Source of the DNA: Thermomicrobiales bacterium
Lineage (GTDB): Bacteria > Chloroflexota > Chloroflexia > Thermomicrobiales > UBA6265
Length of the DNA: 64,000 nucleotides
Assembly (NCBI GenBank): GCA_019637585.1
Contig: JAHBVL010000003.1
Span: 310,001 to 374,000, forward strand
Direction: 5' to 3'
Of the stretch, positions 24,400-32,917 are shown piece after piece (positions within the stretch are counted from its first letter, which is position 1; every line of letters begins with the position of its first letter). Made by a program: the position numbers and the translations under genes. The notes below the pieces were generated by a model that worked only from the letters and a program-made list of their open reading frames with translations, ran no database searches and was not told the origin of the DNA.

Positions 24400-25119
24400 C
24401 TAACCCATCGACCGCAGCGCGAAGAGCGACCATCCCGACGGGTCGAGGCGCATCCTCGCCGACCGGGTCGGGCGAACCTGTGGCTGCATGCGATGGAGCT
24501 GCCGGCGAGCCCGGTTGGTCAGACTGTCTTCGATTTCGCGCCGGATCTCGGGATCGGCAAAGAGCTTCGACAACTCGGTCATCGCCACGGGCCGGTAGAG
24601 CGCTTCGGCGATCGGCCGGTAGGGAAACCGCTCCGTGACCCCGGCATCGGCCCCCTGGAACTCGTAGAGCCAATCGCCCACCGATACCAGAGCCGCACCC
24701 CAGGCATACGCCGCCGGATCACTGACCTGCTGGAGCCGCCGAAAGGTCTCCGTGCCGGCTGCGACGCAGTCGGCGGCAACGCCCCGCAGTTGCTCCACGA
24801 GCAACAGCGACCGCGCCGGCAGATCGGCGTCACGCCCGTCGTACTGATCGAGAACATGCAGATAGGCCTGGATCGCCATCGCCCACAACTGGGGGTGTGA
24901 GTAGCCACCGGCAGTCAGCGCAAAGAGGGACTCGATCTTTTCGTCCCACTGTCTCGAAGAACGGAGAATCGCTTTCGCCCAACCAACCGCGATCTCTGGC
25001 CGGGGAGCGCCGCGCCCTTCAGAAGCGAATGAGAACGACTGGATCGCAGCGTCCCATTCCTCCTGCTGGAGCAGCGTCATACCGCGGTGGAAGTAATAGC
25101 TCTCCGTCAACGATGACAT
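24400..25119 (-). CDS. Hypothetical protein with TPR-like helical start
   Basis: The 239-residue protein is soluble and mainly helical. Its first 40 residues (YYFHRGMTLLQQEEWDAAIQSFSFASEG) look like one TPR unit, and alpha-helical segments rich in Ala and Leu continue to about residue 160. A basic C terminus follows (NRARRQLHRMQPQVRPTRSARMR). No catalytic motif is seen and no family is recognised. The ATG at 25119 has GAGGGG just ahead; another ATG lies 15 bases upstream with a poor site. It lies after the AAA-LuxR regulator gene on the same strand, 367 bases downstream. Confidence 0.6.
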   Translation of the reverse strand: MSSLTESYYFHRGMTLLQQEEWDAAIQSFSFASEGRGAPRPEIAVGWAKAILRSSRQWDEKIESLFALTAGGYSHPQLWAMAIQAYLHVLDQYDGRDADLPARSLLLVEQLRGVAADCVAAGTETFRRLQQVSDPAAYAWGAALVSVGDWLYEFQGADAGVTERFPYRPIAEALYRPVAMTELSKLFADPEIRREIEDSLTNRARRQLHRMQPQVRPTRSARMRLDPSGWSLFALRSMG

Positions 25120-25485
25120 GCCCGCCCCTCTCATTTCCCGAGGCGTTGTTCACAACCAGCCCCGGGATTCGTCGAATCGCCTGTCATCAGGGTGACGGCA
25201 ACTCCGCCGCGTGTCTGTGTCCTGCGACACACTGACCACGGCACTCACCGACAAAGAGAGGCGCTCGACGTTACTCCATGCCACGCTATTCTGAGGCACC
25301 GCATCGCAAGCGACAAGACGATTCCATTCCGGATTTTCCGGAAAAATTGATCCAACCTCGGGATATTCAGGCTTTCTGGGCGAAGAATCTGGTTGCAACG
25401 TCCTCATTCTCACGCCAATCGTCGTCTCAACGACGTTTGTGACCCTCCCGCAGAGCGCCGGAGATGCGGGGTGTGGCCGGAGCGC
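25120..25485. other. Gene-free stretch without recognised elements
   Basis: The 366 bases before the hypothetical protein gene hold no convincing reading frame, RNA or repeat. A weak hairpin TCCGG/CCGGA followed by AAAAATTG near 25338 might end transcription on the plus strand, but no gene needs it. It may contain the promoter of the gene at 24400-25119. Confidence 0.4.
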
Positions 25486-27951
25486 TCACCGCGATCTGCC
25501 AACAAGACCTCGCTCGACTGCGGCAGGCACGATTTCCTCCCAGGTCTGCACGCCGAGCCGCTCGGAAATGCGCTCCAGAATCTCGTACGTAGCACTCACA
25601 GATCGTCCACGTCGTTTGGCGATACCGGCCGGATCCAGTCCTCTGGCCAAATCCTGGACGATCAACATCTGCCGATTCGTCAGGCGCACCGGCGATTCCT
25701 CGCTCTCCGGCGCCGCTCCGAACGCCTCGATCGTCACCTCAACGACTTCCTCGGGTTCGGACTCCCCGATGGCGAAATGCCGGTCGTAGTTCGATGCACC
25801 CATGCGGCTTCGCAGCTGCTCGGAGATTTCGGTGTGCGTCAGAAAGTCGGCCGGCAACAACGATCCCCCCACCCGCTGCATCAACGTCGCGGCGGCTCCG
25901 AACATCGTTGCCGCTTCGACGAGCTCCCCCCGTTGCACGCGAATGCACGCCAAACCGGAAAGTGCGCCACCCGCACTCCAGGCATCGCCCTGCGACCAGG
26001 TCATCTGCAGCGCGCCGACCATCATCGCGATCGCTTCGGGGAGGAGCGATTCATCATCCGCCGCCATCTCACGCAAGGTCTCACCGGCGAAGTATCTGGT
26101 GATCGCCGAACCCCAGGCGTAGTTCGCCTCAGCGGCGATCGCCCCTGCCTCCTCGAACAGATCGAGCGCCTGCTGCATGTCGCCCAGCAGACGAGCCACG
26201 ATTCCATAGATCGCCCGCACACCCACCATTCCGTGCGCAACATTCCACTCGGTGAAGGCTGCTTCGGCAAGGTCGACGTGATGCAGGATGCGCAGATAGT
26301 CGGGTTCCGGCTGACGGTAGAGGACCAACGCGCGCACGAGATTGGCCAGCCCAGCGCTATAAGTGAGCCCGGAGCGTTCCATTGCGGCCAGCACGACATC
26401 GACCACCTCGTCCGCCCGGGTGTCGTCATTCTGAATCCAACAGAGAAAGGCCAGAGCAGGAAGCTCGGCCGCCTGCAACCAGGCATGCTCGGGCGGCAAG
26501 CCCACCCCGAACTCCAGCCAGCGTCTCCCTTCGGTCACCAACCCCCGCGTCTGCCAGACGATCCAGACCGGTCCCGCTATGCGCACGATCAGCGGCCAGC
26601 CCGCTTCCCCCTGCTCCTCGCACCAATGGAGCGCGGCCCTCACACTCGGCATGGCCGCCATCACCCGCTCGACCCCCCAACGCGGCTCCTCGACGCTCCA
26701 CATGTAGTTGCTCGATACCTCGGCAAAGGCCATTGTCGTCAACGCGTGGGCCTGGCGGGCTCCCTGGAGCTCCCCCAATCTTTCGAGTTCGGCAATCCCG
26801 AAGGCGCGAATGGTCTCCAGCACCCCGAAGCAGAGCACCCCTTCGATGTCCTCGGCGGGGAGCACGAGGTGATGATCGACCAGCGCTGCAATCGTCCGCG
26901 CGCAGTCGATCTCCAGAGCGGGCAGCGCGTTCCACAGATCGGGTACGAACTGATCGTACGGAAGGGGCCGGTCATCCCAGACATCCTGCCCCGACCATCC
27001 CCAGATAGCGTCATAGCCAGCCGACCAAGTCACCGGTTCACCCGGCTGGGAACCGCGCGCGATGCCTTCGGCGAGATCCCGACTGAACCCGCCGGGGAAG
27101 AGGGCGAGCCGCCGAAAAAGGTCCCGATCCGCCTCGTCGAGGAGCTCGTAGCTCCAACGGATCGCGTCATCCAGCGATCGATGCCGCTCCTCCCGCCCAG
27201 CTCTTCGATCCTCGAGAGCGGCGACATGACGATCCAGCATCTCGCGCGGCGACAGCACATCGGACCAGCTCGCGACGAGCTCGATCGCCAGCGGGAGACC
27301 GTCGTACATCGCACAGAGAGTGGCAATGCGTTCGGCGTCTCCATCGTGCAACACGAAGCGTGGATTGCTGCCCATTGCCCGGTCGAGAAAGAGCCGCACC
27401 GCCTCCAGGTCCAGCGGATCCGACTCGCTCTGCTGTCTGCTTGTCTGGAGTGGACTCAGTTCGATGACCGTCTCTTCGGCCAGCCCGACCGCCAGTCGAG
27501 AGGTCGCGATGATCTGCGTACCAGGAGCCTGGTCGAGAACCCACCGAACGGTGGCTCGGGCCATGCCGATCAGATGCTCCAGGTTATCGAGCAGGACCAG
27601 ATGAGGACGGTCGCGCAGCGCGTCGACGATGCGGGCGCGGAGATGCTCCTCGTGATCGACGATCTCCAGCGCCTGCGCGATGGCGCGGACGATCTCTTCC
27701 TCGCGCTGGGTTGCGGCCAGCGACGCGATCGCTACCGGCAGGCCCGACCACTCCTCGGCGTCGCGCAAAACCTCCAGAGCGAGCCGCGTTTTGCCGACCC
27801 CGCCCGGACCAAGGAGGGTGACAAGCGGGCGCCGTCCCGCAGACACCAGCCGCCGCAGCCAGATAATCTCCTCGCTCCGTCCAACAAACGAGTCGGTCGG
27901 AAACGTTGGCAAAGCGCCCTCGTTGGACGACGTCATGTTGTGCCTGGTCAT
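25486..27951 (-). CDS. Large AAA/STAND-type regulator with degenerate LuxR-like C terminus
   Basis: The 821-residue protein has an N-terminal NB-ARC/AAA module with Walker A LLGPGGVGKTRLA (about residues 47-59), Walker B HLVLLDNLEHL and the GLPLAIELVASW motif near residue 230. A long region of TPR-like helices (about 400-750) follows, and the C terminus reads VRLTNRQMLIVQDLARGLDPAGIAKRRGRSVSATYEILERISERLG. The last part aligns with a LuxR helix-turn-helix, but the usual VxxHxxxIxxKL pattern is changed to SATYEILERISERL. It probably binds a metabolite and DNA; targets are unknown. The ATG follows AGGAG by four bases; ATG 15 bases inside is an alternative. Confidence 0.75.
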   Translation of the reverse strand: MTRHNMTSSNEGALPTFPTDSFVGRSEEIIWLRRLVSAGRRPLVTLLGPGGVGKTRLALEVLRDAEEWSGLPVAIASLAATQREEEIVRAIAQALEIVDHEEHLRARIVDALRDRPHLVLLDNLEHLIGMARATVRWVLDQAPGTQIIATSRLAVGLAEETVIELSPLQTSRQQSESDPLDLEAVRLFLDRAMGSNPRFVLHDGDAERIATLCAMYDGLPLAIELVASWSDVLSPREMLDRHVAALEDRRAGREERHRSLDDAIRWSYELLDEADRDLFRRLALFPGGFSRDLAEGIARGSQPGEPVTWSAGYDAIWGWSGQDVWDDRPLPYDQFVPDLWNALPALEIDCARTIAALVDHHLVLPAEDIEGVLCFGVLETIRAFGIAELERLGELQGARQAHALTTMAFAEVSSNYMWSVEEPRWGVERVMAAMPSVRAALHWCEEQGEAGWPLIVRIAGPVWIVWQTRGLVTEGRRWLEFGVGLPPEHAWLQAAELPALAFLCWIQNDDTRADEVVDVVLAAMERSGLTYSAGLANLVRALVLYRQPEPDYLRILHHVDLAEAAFTEWNVAHGMVGVRAIYGIVARLLGDMQQALDLFEEAGAIAAEANYAWGSAITRYFAGETLREMAADDESLLPEAIAMMVGALQMTWSQGDAWSAGGALSGLACIRVQRGELVEAATMFGAAATLMQRVGGSLLPADFLTHTEISEQLRSRMGASNYDRHFAIGESEPEEVVEVTIEAFGAAPESEESPVRLTNRQMLIVQDLARGLDPAGIAKRRGRSVSATYEILERISERLGVQTWEEIVPAAVERGLVGRSR

Positions 27952-28106
27952 CCTGCTCCTGACCGGGAGGCCGTCATCTGTCGACCGCTACGCAATCGAT
28001 GACGAACATCTCTCCGCTGCACGACCTGCTGTGGTGGAGCCACATCATTCGGTTCTTCATGGAAATCCCCTCAGTGACGTATCTTCCCTGCAACACACAC
28101 CATTGG

Positions 28107-28124
28107 CAAGTGGTATCACTTGCA
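28107..28124. promoter_or_regulatory. Operator-like 7-4-7 palindrome before the KDG-kinase-like gene
   Basis: GCAAGTG and CACTTGC are perfect inverted repeats separated by GTAT. They lie between the divergent AAA-LuxR regulator and PfkB kinase genes, about 118 bases before the kinase start. The size suits a dimeric repressor. Confidence 0.45.
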
Positions 28125-28241
28125 TCACTGACCCCTTCCTCCACATCGTGGGCCCCGCCCGCGCCTCTCTCGTCGCCTGAGAACCGACTATGATTGGTAG
28201 AGATTTCGACTGGCGTGCGGACCGAAGGAGCCACGCTGAAA

Positions 28242-29258
28242 ATGGCAGTTCAGACCGGCGCAAAGCGCATTGTTTCGTTTGGAGAGGCGATGATTCGTCT
28301 CACTCCGCCACGTCACGAACGCATCGAACGGAGCACATTCCTCGATCTGAGTCCCGGCGGCGCCGAACTGAACACTGCCGTGACCGTCGCCGCATTGGGT
28401 CATGTGGCGGAATGGGTCTCGGTTCTCCCGGACAACCCGCTTGGACACTATCTCGGCCGGCAGGCTCGCGCCCATGCCGCCGGTACGTCCCACGTTCAGT
28501 GGGTCACTGAAGATCAGGGCCGGATGGGTCTCTACTTTCTGGAGGAGGGAACCGACCCTCGCCCTTCAGCCGTCGTCTACGACCGGAAGCAATCGGCGTT
28601 CGCCAATCTCACACCCGGCCAGATCGACTGGGCATCCATTTTTCGCGACACCGACGCGTTTCATATCTGCGGCATCACCCCCGCAGTCAGCCCGGCGGCC
28701 AAAGAGGAATCGATGCTGGCCATTCAGGCAGCCAAGGCAGCCGGCGCAACCGTGTTTTTTGATCTGAACTACCGGAGCAAACTCTGGACCGAACGAGAAG
28801 CCCGGGCCGCGTTCCACGAAATCGCTCCCCACGTCGACGTTCTCTTCGCCTCGAAATCGGATCTCGGCACCTTTTTCGACCTGGAGGGCGACCGCCCAAC
28901 CGTCATGGAAACCGCCCGCACCAAGCTCGGGGTGGCGGTCTGCGTGACCACACGGAAGAAATCGCGGGCCAGCCGCTCCATCGCGCTCAGCGCTCAGGCG
29001 ATGGGTCCCCCCGGCGAGGTCGTGGAGGCAGACTGGAAATCGGTGGAGATCGTCGACCGCCTTGGCGGCGGCGACGCCTTCGCCGGCGGTTTCATCACCG
29101 GCTACCTGGAGGACCCGGAGGATCTGCAGAAAGCGCTGACCCTCGGCGTCGCGGCGTCGGCACTCAAACACACGATGCCCGGAGACTTCCTCTGCGCCAG
29201 CCGGGCTGAGATCATCGCCGCTGCCGGTGAGACTGCCGGGGGCGTGCTGCAACGCTGA
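28242..29258 (+). CDS. PfkB-family sugar kinase, probably 2-keto-3-deoxygluconate kinase
   Basis: This ribokinase-type kinase probably phosphorylates 2-keto-3-deoxygluconate. The 338-residue protein has IVSFGEAMIRLTP near the N terminus, GGAELNTAVTVAALGH (sugar binding), GRMGLYFLEEGTDPRPSAVVYDRKQSAF (typical of KDG kinases), and the PfkB signature IVDRLGGGDAFAGGF with the catalytic Asp (usually DTTGAGD). AAGGAG lies 11 bases before the ATG; 16 extra residues in the open frame upstream are not used. A GNAT gene overlaps its stop (TGATG). The DapA-family aldolase at 34584-35486 could act on the product in the same route. Confidence 0.8.
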   Translation: MAVQTGAKRIVSFGEAMIRLTPPRHERIERSTFLDLSPGGAELNTAVTVAALGHVAEWVSVLPDNPLGHYLGRQARAHAAGTSHVQWVTEDQGRMGLYFLEEGTDPRPSAVVYDRKQSAFANLTPGQIDWASIFRDTDAFHICGITPAVSPAAKEESMLAIQAAKAAGATVFFDLNYRSKLWTEREARAAFHEIAPHVDVLFASKSDLGTFFDLEGDRPTVMETARTKLGVAVCVTTRKKSRASRSIALSAQAMGPPGEVVEADWKSVEIVDRLGGGDAFAGGFITGYLEDPEDLQKALTLGVAASALKHTMPGDFLCASRAEIIAAAGETAGGVLQR

Positions 29259-29695
29259 TGCCCGCGGTCGAGCTGCGGCCGATCACCGTAGCGAACTGGG
29301 AGGAAGCGGCTCGCCTGGAGGTTGACCCCTCCCAGGCCGACTTCATCGAATCGAATCTCTGGTCGATCGCCGAATTGCAGTTCTATCCCAGCCTCAGCGG
29401 CTACGCCATCTACGCTCGCCGGACGATGGTCGGTTTCCTGGTGTGGGGACTCAGCCCGGACGACAACCGCCCCTGGCTCTACCGGTTCATGATCGACCGC
29501 ACGCACCAGAAACAGGGATATGGTCGCGCCGCGCTTCTCGTCTTGATCGCCGATCTGCGCAAGCAAGGCGTCCCCGAGCTCAATGTCGGATATCACCGCG
29601 ACAACACCGTCGCGGCCCATCTCTACGAGTCAGTCGGATTCGTTCCCCAGGGTCTGGCGCCATGGGGCGAGCTGATGGCCCGCCTCGATCTTTGA
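29258..29695 (+). CDS. GNAT-family N-acetyltransferase
   Basis: The 145-residue protein has VELRPITVANWEEAARL at the start, GFLVWGLSPDDNRPWLYRFMIDRTHQKQGYGRAALLVLI as the acetyl-CoA motif (Q/R-x-x-G-x-G/A around QKQGYGR), and NTVAAHLYESVGF near the end. This pattern is close to the BltD/spermine-spermidine acetyltransferase branch. Its ATG overlaps the kinase stop codon, so the two are translated together. The substrate is unproven. Confidence 0.82.
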   Translation: MPAVELRPITVANWEEAARLEVDPSQADFIESNLWSIAELQFYPSLSGYAIYARRTMVGFLVWGLSPDDNRPWLYRFMIDRTHQKQGYGRAALLVLIADLRKQGVPELNVGYHRDNTVAAHLYESVGFVPQGLAPWGELMARLDL

Positions 29696-29721
29696 CTTGC
29701 GCCGAATTCCCCCGTGGTCGC

Positions 29722-30144
29722 CTAGATATCGTCGGGCTCTACGCGAGAGATACCTTCGATACTGCGAATCCCCTGGTCGAACGAAAGAAACTGCGTCAAC
29801 CCGTAGCGCTTTGCGTAAACGACATGATAACTGTCCGGAAACGACAGGCGCTGCGTGTTTGCCCAAAGCGGAAAGACGTCGTGGAAAATCGCCTTCCCTG
29901 GCAAGACCACATGCGGCTGGTCGATGAACGGCAAGACAAGGCCCGATGTCACGACTCGTGGCACAGCGTACGTTTTGGACATCGTGAAAACGGTTTCGAA
30001 GATGACAGACTCACTGATTCGCACAGTCACAGCACCCGACTCAATACGGGCGATCAAACGAGACGCGGACGGAGAGTGCTCCTCATGATCTGACAGAAAA
30101 TGGCGAAGCAAGATGTTGGCGTCCAGAAACGCGGTGGGGATCAC
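29722..30144 (-). CDS. vapC: VapC-like PIN-domain toxin
   Basis: This is a PIN-domain ribonuclease of 140 residues. The acidic metal-site residues are visible at LDANILLR (Asp8), SESVIFETVF (Glu) and LSFPDSYHVVYAKRYG (Asp); the last acidic position is in SFDQGI. The GTG start overlaps the stop of the antitoxin (GTGA). It is the second gene of a toxin-antitoxin pair downstream of thrB. Confidence 0.85.
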   Translation of the reverse strand: MIPTAFLDANILLRHFLSDHEEHSPSASRLIARIESGAVTVRISESVIFETVFTMSKTYAVPRVVTSGLVLPFIDQPHVVLPGKAIFHDVFPLWANTQRLSFPDSYHVVYAKRYGLTQFLSFDQGIRSIEGISRVEPDDI

Positions 30145-30425
30145 CGATTCTCATCTGCCTGGCGCAAGATCGCCTCCTGTTCGTCCGCTACGGCTTGCAT
30201 ATAGAGCTCTCGCTCCTGCCGGGGCGTGAGCGGCGGGTCCAGGCGATACGCCGCAAGGATGCCTGCCGTGCGCTCCGCCCATGATTGATGCTTACGCACG
30301 ACAACCGAATCCTCGTTCTGCTCGACATCCAACCGGTCGCCTGGCTCGAAGCCAAGCGCCTGCCGAAACTCGATTGGAATCGTCACCTGTCCCTTGCTGG
30401 TAATTTTGGTGGTCTTTGTTGTCAT
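30141..30425 (-). CDS. vapB: VapB-like AbrB-type antitoxin
   Basis: The 94-residue protein has the AbrB/SpoVT swapped-hairpin domain TTKITSKGQVTIPIEFRQALGFEPGDRLDVEQ at its N terminus. A helical tail follows that would wrap the toxin (TPRQERELYMQAVADEQEAIL). The ATG follows AAGGGG; the 16 upstream residues of the open frame are not supported. It neutralises the VapC that follows and probably represses the pair through the inverted repeat just upstream. Confidence 0.87.
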   Translation of the reverse strand: MTTKTTKITSKGQVTIPIEFRQALGFEPGDRLDVEQNEDSVVVRKHQSWAERTAGILAAYRLDPPLTPRQERELYMQAVADEQEAILRQADENR

Positions 30426-30457
30426 CTGGATGCCCCTTGGGTCGTGAGGAGGAAGCT

Positions 30458-30520
30458 GCGGTAATACTATCACGCTTCCGATCGATCAAGTAAGATCTCG
30501 ATCGATCTGGGTATTACCGC
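30458..30520. promoter_or_regulatory. Inverted repeat before vapB, overlapping the thrB stop
   Basis: GCGGTAATAC (30458-30467) and GTATTACCGC (30511-30520) are perfect 10-base inverted repeats 43 bases apart. The region between them contains two copies of CGATCGATC, itself nearly palindromic. The distal arm includes the thrB stop codon. It is a likely VapBC operator. Confidence 0.5.
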
Positions 30521-31416
30521 TCGTCCTCGACCAACTCCGCGCCTCTGGCGGCAATGGCGATCACTTCCACTCGGCCGGGAACCTGATGGTCGGCGGCGAC
30601 CGCATGCAGCGCCTCTTTCACCGCCTCGATGCTCTCCGGCTCGACGAGCGCCAGAATCGTCGGACCGGCGCCGCTCAGACATGCACCGATGGCGCCGGCC
30701 GAACGGGCGGCGTCGGTCATTGGCGTGAGGTGAGGAAAGAGTCTGGCCCGGTAGGGTTCATGCAGGCGATCGTGCATCCCGGCCGCAATGGCCTCTCTGT
30801 CGCCGGTCAACAAGCCGATCGCCAGACCGGATGCAGCTCCCACGTTGTGAGCGGCGTCAGGCATCGGCACGGTGGCCGGCAGCGCCGCCCGAGCAGCCCA
30901 GGTCGCACTGGTCGCCTCCGGAATGAAAACGACTGGCTGCAGCGTCAGCGAGCTGCTGCCCAGCAGTTGGACCGCCCTATGGAGACCCGGCACGGCGAGG
31001 ATCGCGCCGCCGTAGACAGCCGCGCCGACATTGTCGCCATGTCCCTCCATCCGCCACGCTTCGAGAAAGATCTGGTCGATCGACAAGCCAAGTCCAGTCA
31101 ACTCGTTCGCGGCCATCAATCCGCAGACCAGGGCAGCCGCCGAAGATCCCATCCCTCGCGCCACCGGCACGTCCGCCCGCAGTTCCAGACCGAACGATGG
31201 CAGCTCCCGCTCGTAGAGCGTGGCCAGCTCCCGCATAGCGAACAAGGTGTAGTTGTCCTTGTCCTGGAGTTGCGCGGCATCGGAACCGGCGATCACCGTC
31301 CCTTCCCGCTCGGTGTCGACCGTCACCTCGTTCCACAGGTCGATCGCCAGGCCAAGCGCATCAAACCCGGGGCCAAGATTGGCGGACGATGCGGGCGCGC
31401 TAACCCTGAAGCGCAT
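30514..31416 (-). CDS. thrB: Homoserine kinase
   Basis: This GHMP-family kinase converts homoserine to O-phosphohomoserine for threonine synthesis. The 300-residue protein has APASSANLGPGFDALGLA at the N terminus, the glycine/serine ATP motif PVARGMGSSAAA (about residues 88-99), WRMEGHGDNVGAAVYGG and the C-terminal GACLSGAGPTILAL. Its start overlaps the end of thrC by 17 bases. The neighbouring homoserine dehydrogenase is not in the window. Confidence 0.92.
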   Translation of the reverse strand: MRFRVSAPASSANLGPGFDALGLAIDLWNEVTVDTEREGTVIAGSDAAQLQDKDNYTLFAMRELATLYERELPSFGLELRADVPVARGMGSSAAALVCGLMAANELTGLGLSIDQIFLEAWRMEGHGDNVGAAVYGGAILAVPGLHRAVQLLGSSSLTLQPVVFIPEATSATWAARAALPATVPMPDAAHNVGAASGLAIGLLTGDREAIAAGMHDRLHEPYRARLFPHLTPMTDAARSAGAIGACLSGAGPTILALVEPESIEAVKEALHAVAADHQVPGRVEVIAIAARGAELVEDER

Positions 31417-32752
31417 TGCTCAACGTCCGCTTCAGCGCGTCCATGTCGGCGGGAATCGAAACCGGCCGGTTCACCAACGGCGAGCGTTCGCCGGGAGCAT
31501 CCTCGAGATGGAAACGCACGACCGCTTCGGTGTCTTTCAGGAGGTGGCCAGTCAGAACGCCAACCACATGCGCGTCCGGACCGATCTGTCTCAGCGCCAC
31601 CTGCTTGCGAATACCAGCGAGGGTGGCCGCTGATGCAGGCTCGCAGCCGATCCCACATCGATCGATCATCGCTTTCGCTTCCATGATCTCGGCATCGGTC
31701 ACCCGCGCCACCATCCCGGAGGAAAACTGGATCGCCCGCCGGGCTCGCTCGACGCTGGCGGGGTTGCCGATCTTGATCGCGGTAGCCACCGTTTCTGCGG
31801 TCACCGGTTCATACCGGTCGAAGCCCGATTCGAAGTAGTCGACAAATGGGGAAGCTCCCTCCGCCTGGATCGTCAGGAGACGAGGGATGCGATCGATCAA
31901 CCCCGCCATTTGCAGATCGATCAACGCTTTGCCAAACGCCGCGGTGTTGCCGAGGTTGCCACCGGGTAGCGCAATCACATCGGGCACCTGCCAATCGAGC
32001 TGCTCGAACATCTCGATGACGATCGTCTTCTGCCCTTCAACCCGATACGGATTGACCGAATTGACCAGGTAGACGGGATACCCCGCCGTCAGCTCTCGCA
32101 ACATGCGCAGCGCGATATCGAAGTCTCCTTCGACCTGCACGATGTGCGCGCCGTGGGCGATCGTCTGGGCCAGCTTGCCGCCGGCGATCTTTCCTTCCGG
32201 AATGAGCACGAGCGCGCTCATCCCTGCGGCAGCGGCATACGATGCCAGTGATGCCGACGTGTTGCCCGTCGACGCGCAAGCCACCATCGTCGCGCCGACC
32301 GATTTGGCGTGCGTGACCCCAACGGTCATGCCCCGGTCTTTGAACGAACCGGTGGGATTCTGTCCCTCATGCTTCAACCCGAGCCGGCCGACCCCACCAA
32401 AATGGGCCAACCGATCGTCCCAGTAGATCGGGGTGAACCCCTCCGCCCGGGTCACGATCTGGTCGGTGGGAAACCATGGCAACAACTGACGATATCGCCA
32501 GACGCCCGAGTTCACCTGGGTCGCCAGCGGCAGTGCGGAGAAGTCACCGCGCGCCAGAGGTTGATCGAATGCGAACGCAACGTCCAGCAACCCGCCACAC
32601 GCCGCACACTGACTGACGCTCGGCGAGCCATCGGCCGATGCTCCGCAGATCATGCAGCGGACAGTGGTTGCAGGAAAACCAGGGAGCGAAGGCGAGAAAA
32701 GCGTGCTCAAAATCTCAGAATCCGGCTGAAAAAGACGCGGTCCAAACAGCAT
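31400..32752 (-). CDS. thrC: Threonine synthase with N-terminal zinc ribbon
   Basis: This PLP enzyme makes threonine from O-phosphohomoserine. The 450-residue protein begins with a zinc ribbon (RCMICGAS..QCAACGG, residues 33-54). The PLP lysine is in GSFKDRGM, followed by ACASTGNTSASLASYAAAAGM, the phosphate loop ALPGGNLGNTAAFGKAL, and GCEPASAATLAGI near the C terminus. The chosen ATG has no strong ribosome site, so a slightly later start is possible, but the zinc ribbon must be kept. It is the first gene of thrC-thrB; a family B REP lies upstream. Confidence 0.9.
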   Translation of the reverse strand: MLFGPRLFQPDSEILSTLFSPSLPGFPATTVRCMICGASADGSPSVSQCAACGGLLDVAFAFDQPLARGDFSALPLATQVNSGVWRYRQLLPWFPTDQIVTRAEGFTPIYWDDRLAHFGGVGRLGLKHEGQNPTGSFKDRGMTVGVTHAKSVGATMVACASTGNTSASLASYAAAAGMSALVLIPEGKIAGGKLAQTIAHGAHIVQVEGDFDIALRMLRELTAGYPVYLVNSVNPYRVEGQKTIVIEMFEQLDWQVPDVIALPGGNLGNTAAFGKALIDLQMAGLIDRIPRLLTIQAEGASPFVDYFESGFDRYEPVTAETVATAIKIGNPASVERARRAIQFSSGMVARVTDAEIMEAKAMIDRCGIGCEPASAATLAGIRKQVALRQIGPDAHVVGVLTGHLLKDTEAVVRFHLEDAPGERSPLVNRPVSIPADMDALKRTLSNALQG

Positions 32753-32809
32753 TCGAGCATACCACGCTCCATCGGTGCCCCGGTCCGCGGATCCACATGG
32801 AGCGGCAAC

Positions 32810-32875
32810 GCCTGCGTTGCCTTTCTCCGTCCCGCTCCGCGTTCAGGACGAGCGAGGCGGGCCTCGCCGCTACAG
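32810..32875. repeat. Family B REP element
   Basis: A single unit carries arms AGCGGCAACGCCTGCGTTGC and GCGAGGCGGGCCTCGCCGCT, the same family as around the RAYT gene at 20751-21299. It lies between the divided ends of thrC (upstream side) and the HEAT-repeat gene. Confidence 0.8.
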
Positions 32876-32917
32876 CGTGCGTTCCACCGCATTGCAGGTG
32901 GCGGCGACAGCCGCGCT

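Noticed and set aside
25393-28002. A long plus-strand frame of 869 codons antisense to the AAA-LuxR gene
   Set aside because: It is a GC-codon-bias shadow rich in Arg, Pro and His with no recognisable domain; the minus-strand frame carries clear Walker and NB-ARC motifs.
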